Assembly (NCBI GenBank): GCA_019118985.1
Contig: DWXX01000009.1
Location: 1 to 13,712 of the forward strand
From: Candidatus Faecalibacterium faecipullorum
GTDB lineage: Bacteria; Bacillota; Clostridia; Oscillospirales; Ruminococcaceae
Reading direction: 5' to 3'
Length of the DNA stretch: 13,712 bases
A model generated the notes under the pieces. The model had not been told where the DNA came from and did no database searches. It was given only the letters and a program-made list of their open reading frames with translations. The position numbers were made by a program, and so were the translations under genes. Of this stretch, positions 11,969 through 13,712 are shown piece by piece. Each line of letters begins with the position of its first letter. Position 1 is the first letter of the stretch.

Positions 11969-13712
11969 ATGAAACAGGAGTACGTGCAAACCCCAGAAGA
12001 GCTGATCGCCGAGCTGAGCACCAGCCCCGACGGTCTGAGCAGCACCGAGGCCGCTGCCCGGCTCGAAAAGTACGGCCCCAACAAGCTCAAGGACGCTGAA
12101 AAGCCCACCCTGCTGCAGCGCTTCATCGAGCAGCTGAAGGACCCCATGCTGATCATCCTGATGATCGCTGCCGCCGTGTCTGCGGTGACCAACTTCATCT
12201 CGGGCGAGAGCTTTGCCGAGGTCTTTATCATCCTGATCGTGGTGCTGCTCAACGCGGTGCTGGGCGTCTTTCAGGAGAGCAAGGCGGAAGCCGCCATCGA
12301 GGCGCTGCAGACCATGACCGCCGCCACCTGCAAGGTGCTGCGCGACGGCAAGCAGACCACCGTCCACAGCGACCAGCTGGTGCCCGGCGACGTGGTGCTG
12401 CTGGAAGCCGGCGACGCCGTCCCCGCCGACGGCCGCCTGCTGGAGAGCGCCAGCCTCAAGATCGAAGAGGCCGCCCTGACCGGCGAGAGCGTCCCTGTCA
12501 ACAAGATCATCGACGCGCTGGGCCTGGGCAAGGACCAGAGCGAGGTGCCCCTGGGCGACCGCAAGAATATGTGCTATATGGGCTCCACCGTGGTCTACGG
12601 CCGCGGCAAGGCCCTCATCACCCGCACCGGCATGGACACCGAGATGGGCAAGATCGCCGGCGCTTTGGCCAACACCGAGCAGGAGCAGACCCCCCTGCAG
12701 CGCCAGCTCGAGCAGCTGAGCACCATCCTCTCCAAACTGGTGCTGGGCATCTGCCTGTTCATCTTTGTCTTTGACCTGATCGTGGCCGGCTCCTTCACGC
12801 TGGATTCGGTGCTGTCCACCTTCATGGTGGCGGTGTCCCTGGCGGTCGCCGCCATCCCCGAGGGCCTGGCCACCGTGGTCACGGTGGTGCTGTCCATCGG
12901 CGTCACCAACATGAGCCGCCGCAACGCGGTCATCCGCCGGCTGACCGCCGTCGAGACCCTGGGCTGCACCCAGGTCATCTGCTCGGACAAGACCGGCACC
13001 CTGACCCAGAACAAGATGACGGTGGTGCAGCACATCGGCGACACCGCCCCCCTGGCCACCGCCATGGCCCTGTGCAGCGACGCCCACCTGAACGACGAGG
13101 GCCAGGCCGAGGGCGAGCCCACCGAGGCTGCCCTTGTCAACTTCGCCGCCAAGGAGGGCCTGCCCAAGGGCGAGCTGTCCGCCGCCGAGCCCCGGGTGGA
13201 CGAGGCGCCCTTCGACTCTTCCCGCAAGATGATGAGCACCGTCCACGCCGCGGGCAGCGCCTTTGTTCAGTACACCAAGGGCGCCCCCGACGAGATCCTC
13301 AAGCGCTGCACCTCCTACTTTGCAAACGGCAAGGTCAGCCCCATGACCGACGAAAAGCGGGCCGAGATCCTCGCCGCCAACAAGAACATGGCCGACCAGG
13401 CCCTGCGCGTGCTGGCCGCCGCCAGGCGCGACTGGGCTGAAAAGCCTGCCAGCAACGACCCCGCCTTCCTCGAGCAGGATCTGTGCTTCCTGGGCCTGAC
13501 CGGCATGATCGACCCGGTCCGCCCCGAGGTCAAGCCCGCCATCATCGAGTGCCGCGAGGCCGGCATCCGCCCGGTCATGATCACCGGCGACCACAAGGAC
13601 ACCGCCGTGGCCATCGCCAAGGAGCTGGGCATCATCACCGACGCCAGCCAGGCCATCACCGGCGCCGAGCTGGATAAGATCCCCGACAGCGAGATCGGCG
13701 AGGCGGTCAAGA
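11969..13712 (+). CDS. P2-type cation-transporting ATPase, N-terminal 581 residues (runs off right edge)
   Basis: A Ca2+-ATPase-like P-type pump, probably a Mn2+ exporter because a Mn2+ riboswitch precedes it. Visible parts: the cation-ATPase N-terminal domain (1-50, with LSSTEAAARLEKYGPNKL), membrane helices at about 60-100, actuator-domain TGES (171-174), helix M4 with AAIPEGL (294-300, Glu298 a metal ligand in this family), phosphorylation motif D340-KTGTLT, nucleotide-domain KGAPDEIL, and MITGD (537-541). Helices M5-M10 are outside the window. AGAGGAG (11951-11957) lies 11 nt before ATG 11969-11971. P2A (SERCA-like) versus PMCA-like substrate choice needs the missing M5-M6 residues. Ca2+ remains an alternative substrate. 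Confidence 0.93.
   Translation, partial: MKQEYVQTPEELIAELSTSPDGLSSTEAAARLEKYGPNKLKDAEKPTLLQRFIEQLKDPMLIILMIAAAVSAVTNFISGESFAEVFIILIVVLLNAVLGVFQESKAEAAIEALQTMTAATCKVLRDGKQTTVHSDQLVPGDVVLLEAGDAVPADGRLLESASLKIEEAALTGESVPVNKIIDALGLGKDQSEVPLGDRKNMCYMGSTVVYGRGKALITRTGMDTEMGKIAGALANTEQEQTPLQRQLEQLSTILSKLVLGICLFIFVFDLIVAGSFTLDSVLSTFMVAVSLAVAAIPEGLATVVTVVLSIGVTNMSRRNAVIRRLTAVETLGCTQVICSDKTGTLTQNKMTVVQHIGDTAPLATAMALCSDAHLNDEGQAEGEPTEAALVNFAAKEGLPKGELSAAEPRVDEAPFDSSRKMMSTVHAAGSAFVQYTKGAPDEILKRCTSYFANGKVSPMTDEKRAEILAANKNMADQALRVLAAARRDWAEKPASNDPAFLEQDLCFLGLTGMIDPVRPEVKPAIIECREAGIRPVMITGDHKDTAVAIAKELGIITDASQAITGAELDKIPDSEIGEAVK

Noticed and set aside
10007..13594. Two roughly 600-codon minus-strand frames opposite fakA and the ATPase
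   Set aside because: Both are antisense to genes with intact catalytic motifs and have repetitive His/Gly/Val composition.

Overview
The window is GC-rich DNA with strong GCC/CTG codon bias, clear Shine-Dalgarno (SD) sites and TTGACA/TATAAT-type promoters. The gene families (GHMP homoserine kinase, PheB-like ACT protein, class A PBP, Asp23-fakA pair, Mn2+ riboswitch) fit a Gram-positive Firmicute. A high-GC gut Clostridia/Oscillospiraceae-type organism is likely, but this is inferred from style and gene content, not from a marker gene. No rRNA, tRNA, CRISPR, insertion sequence or phage gene was seen.

Left part, minus strand (1-5759). A biosynthetic operon reads ACT-domain regulator (pheB-like) - hom - thrB - lysC, running off the left edge in lysC. 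It makes the aspartate-family homoserine/threonine branch. Its promoter (3111-3139) has seven G in the -35/-10 spacer. Upstream on the same strand is a bifunctional class A penicillin-binding protein. Its own extended -10 promoter gives a leader of about 115 nt with two GC-rich hairpins and a 14-bp perfect palindrome between SD and start codon.

Middle (6007-9460). Divergent from the PBP is a small membrane-anchored protein with a BofC-like C-terminal domain, followed by a structured intergenic repeat. Next comes a near-consensus promoter whose -10 lies inside a perfect 8-8-8 inverted repeat. It drives a short SDR-like gene that begins with ACG instead of ATG and lacks the catalytic Tyr and Lys. 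A terminator separates it from a convergent two-CBS-domain gene, which is preceded by a possible 29-codon leader ORF whose stop overlaps the CBS start (ATGA). The CBS gene is divergent from an orphan family-5 solute-binding lipoprotein, and an 8-11-8 inverted repeat lies between their promoters.

Right part, plus strand (9549-13712). An Asp23/Gls24-family gene precedes fakA (fatty acid kinase, DAK2 domain). After a terminator comes a perfect TTGACA-17-TATAAT promoter, a yybP-ykoY-type manganese riboswitch with an overlapping terminator, and a P2-type cation ATPase cut by the right edge. Riboswitch plus pump form a complete Mn2+-efflux control unit and are the best-supported regulatory system here. 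The most unusual locus is the SDR-like gene at 6464-7089.
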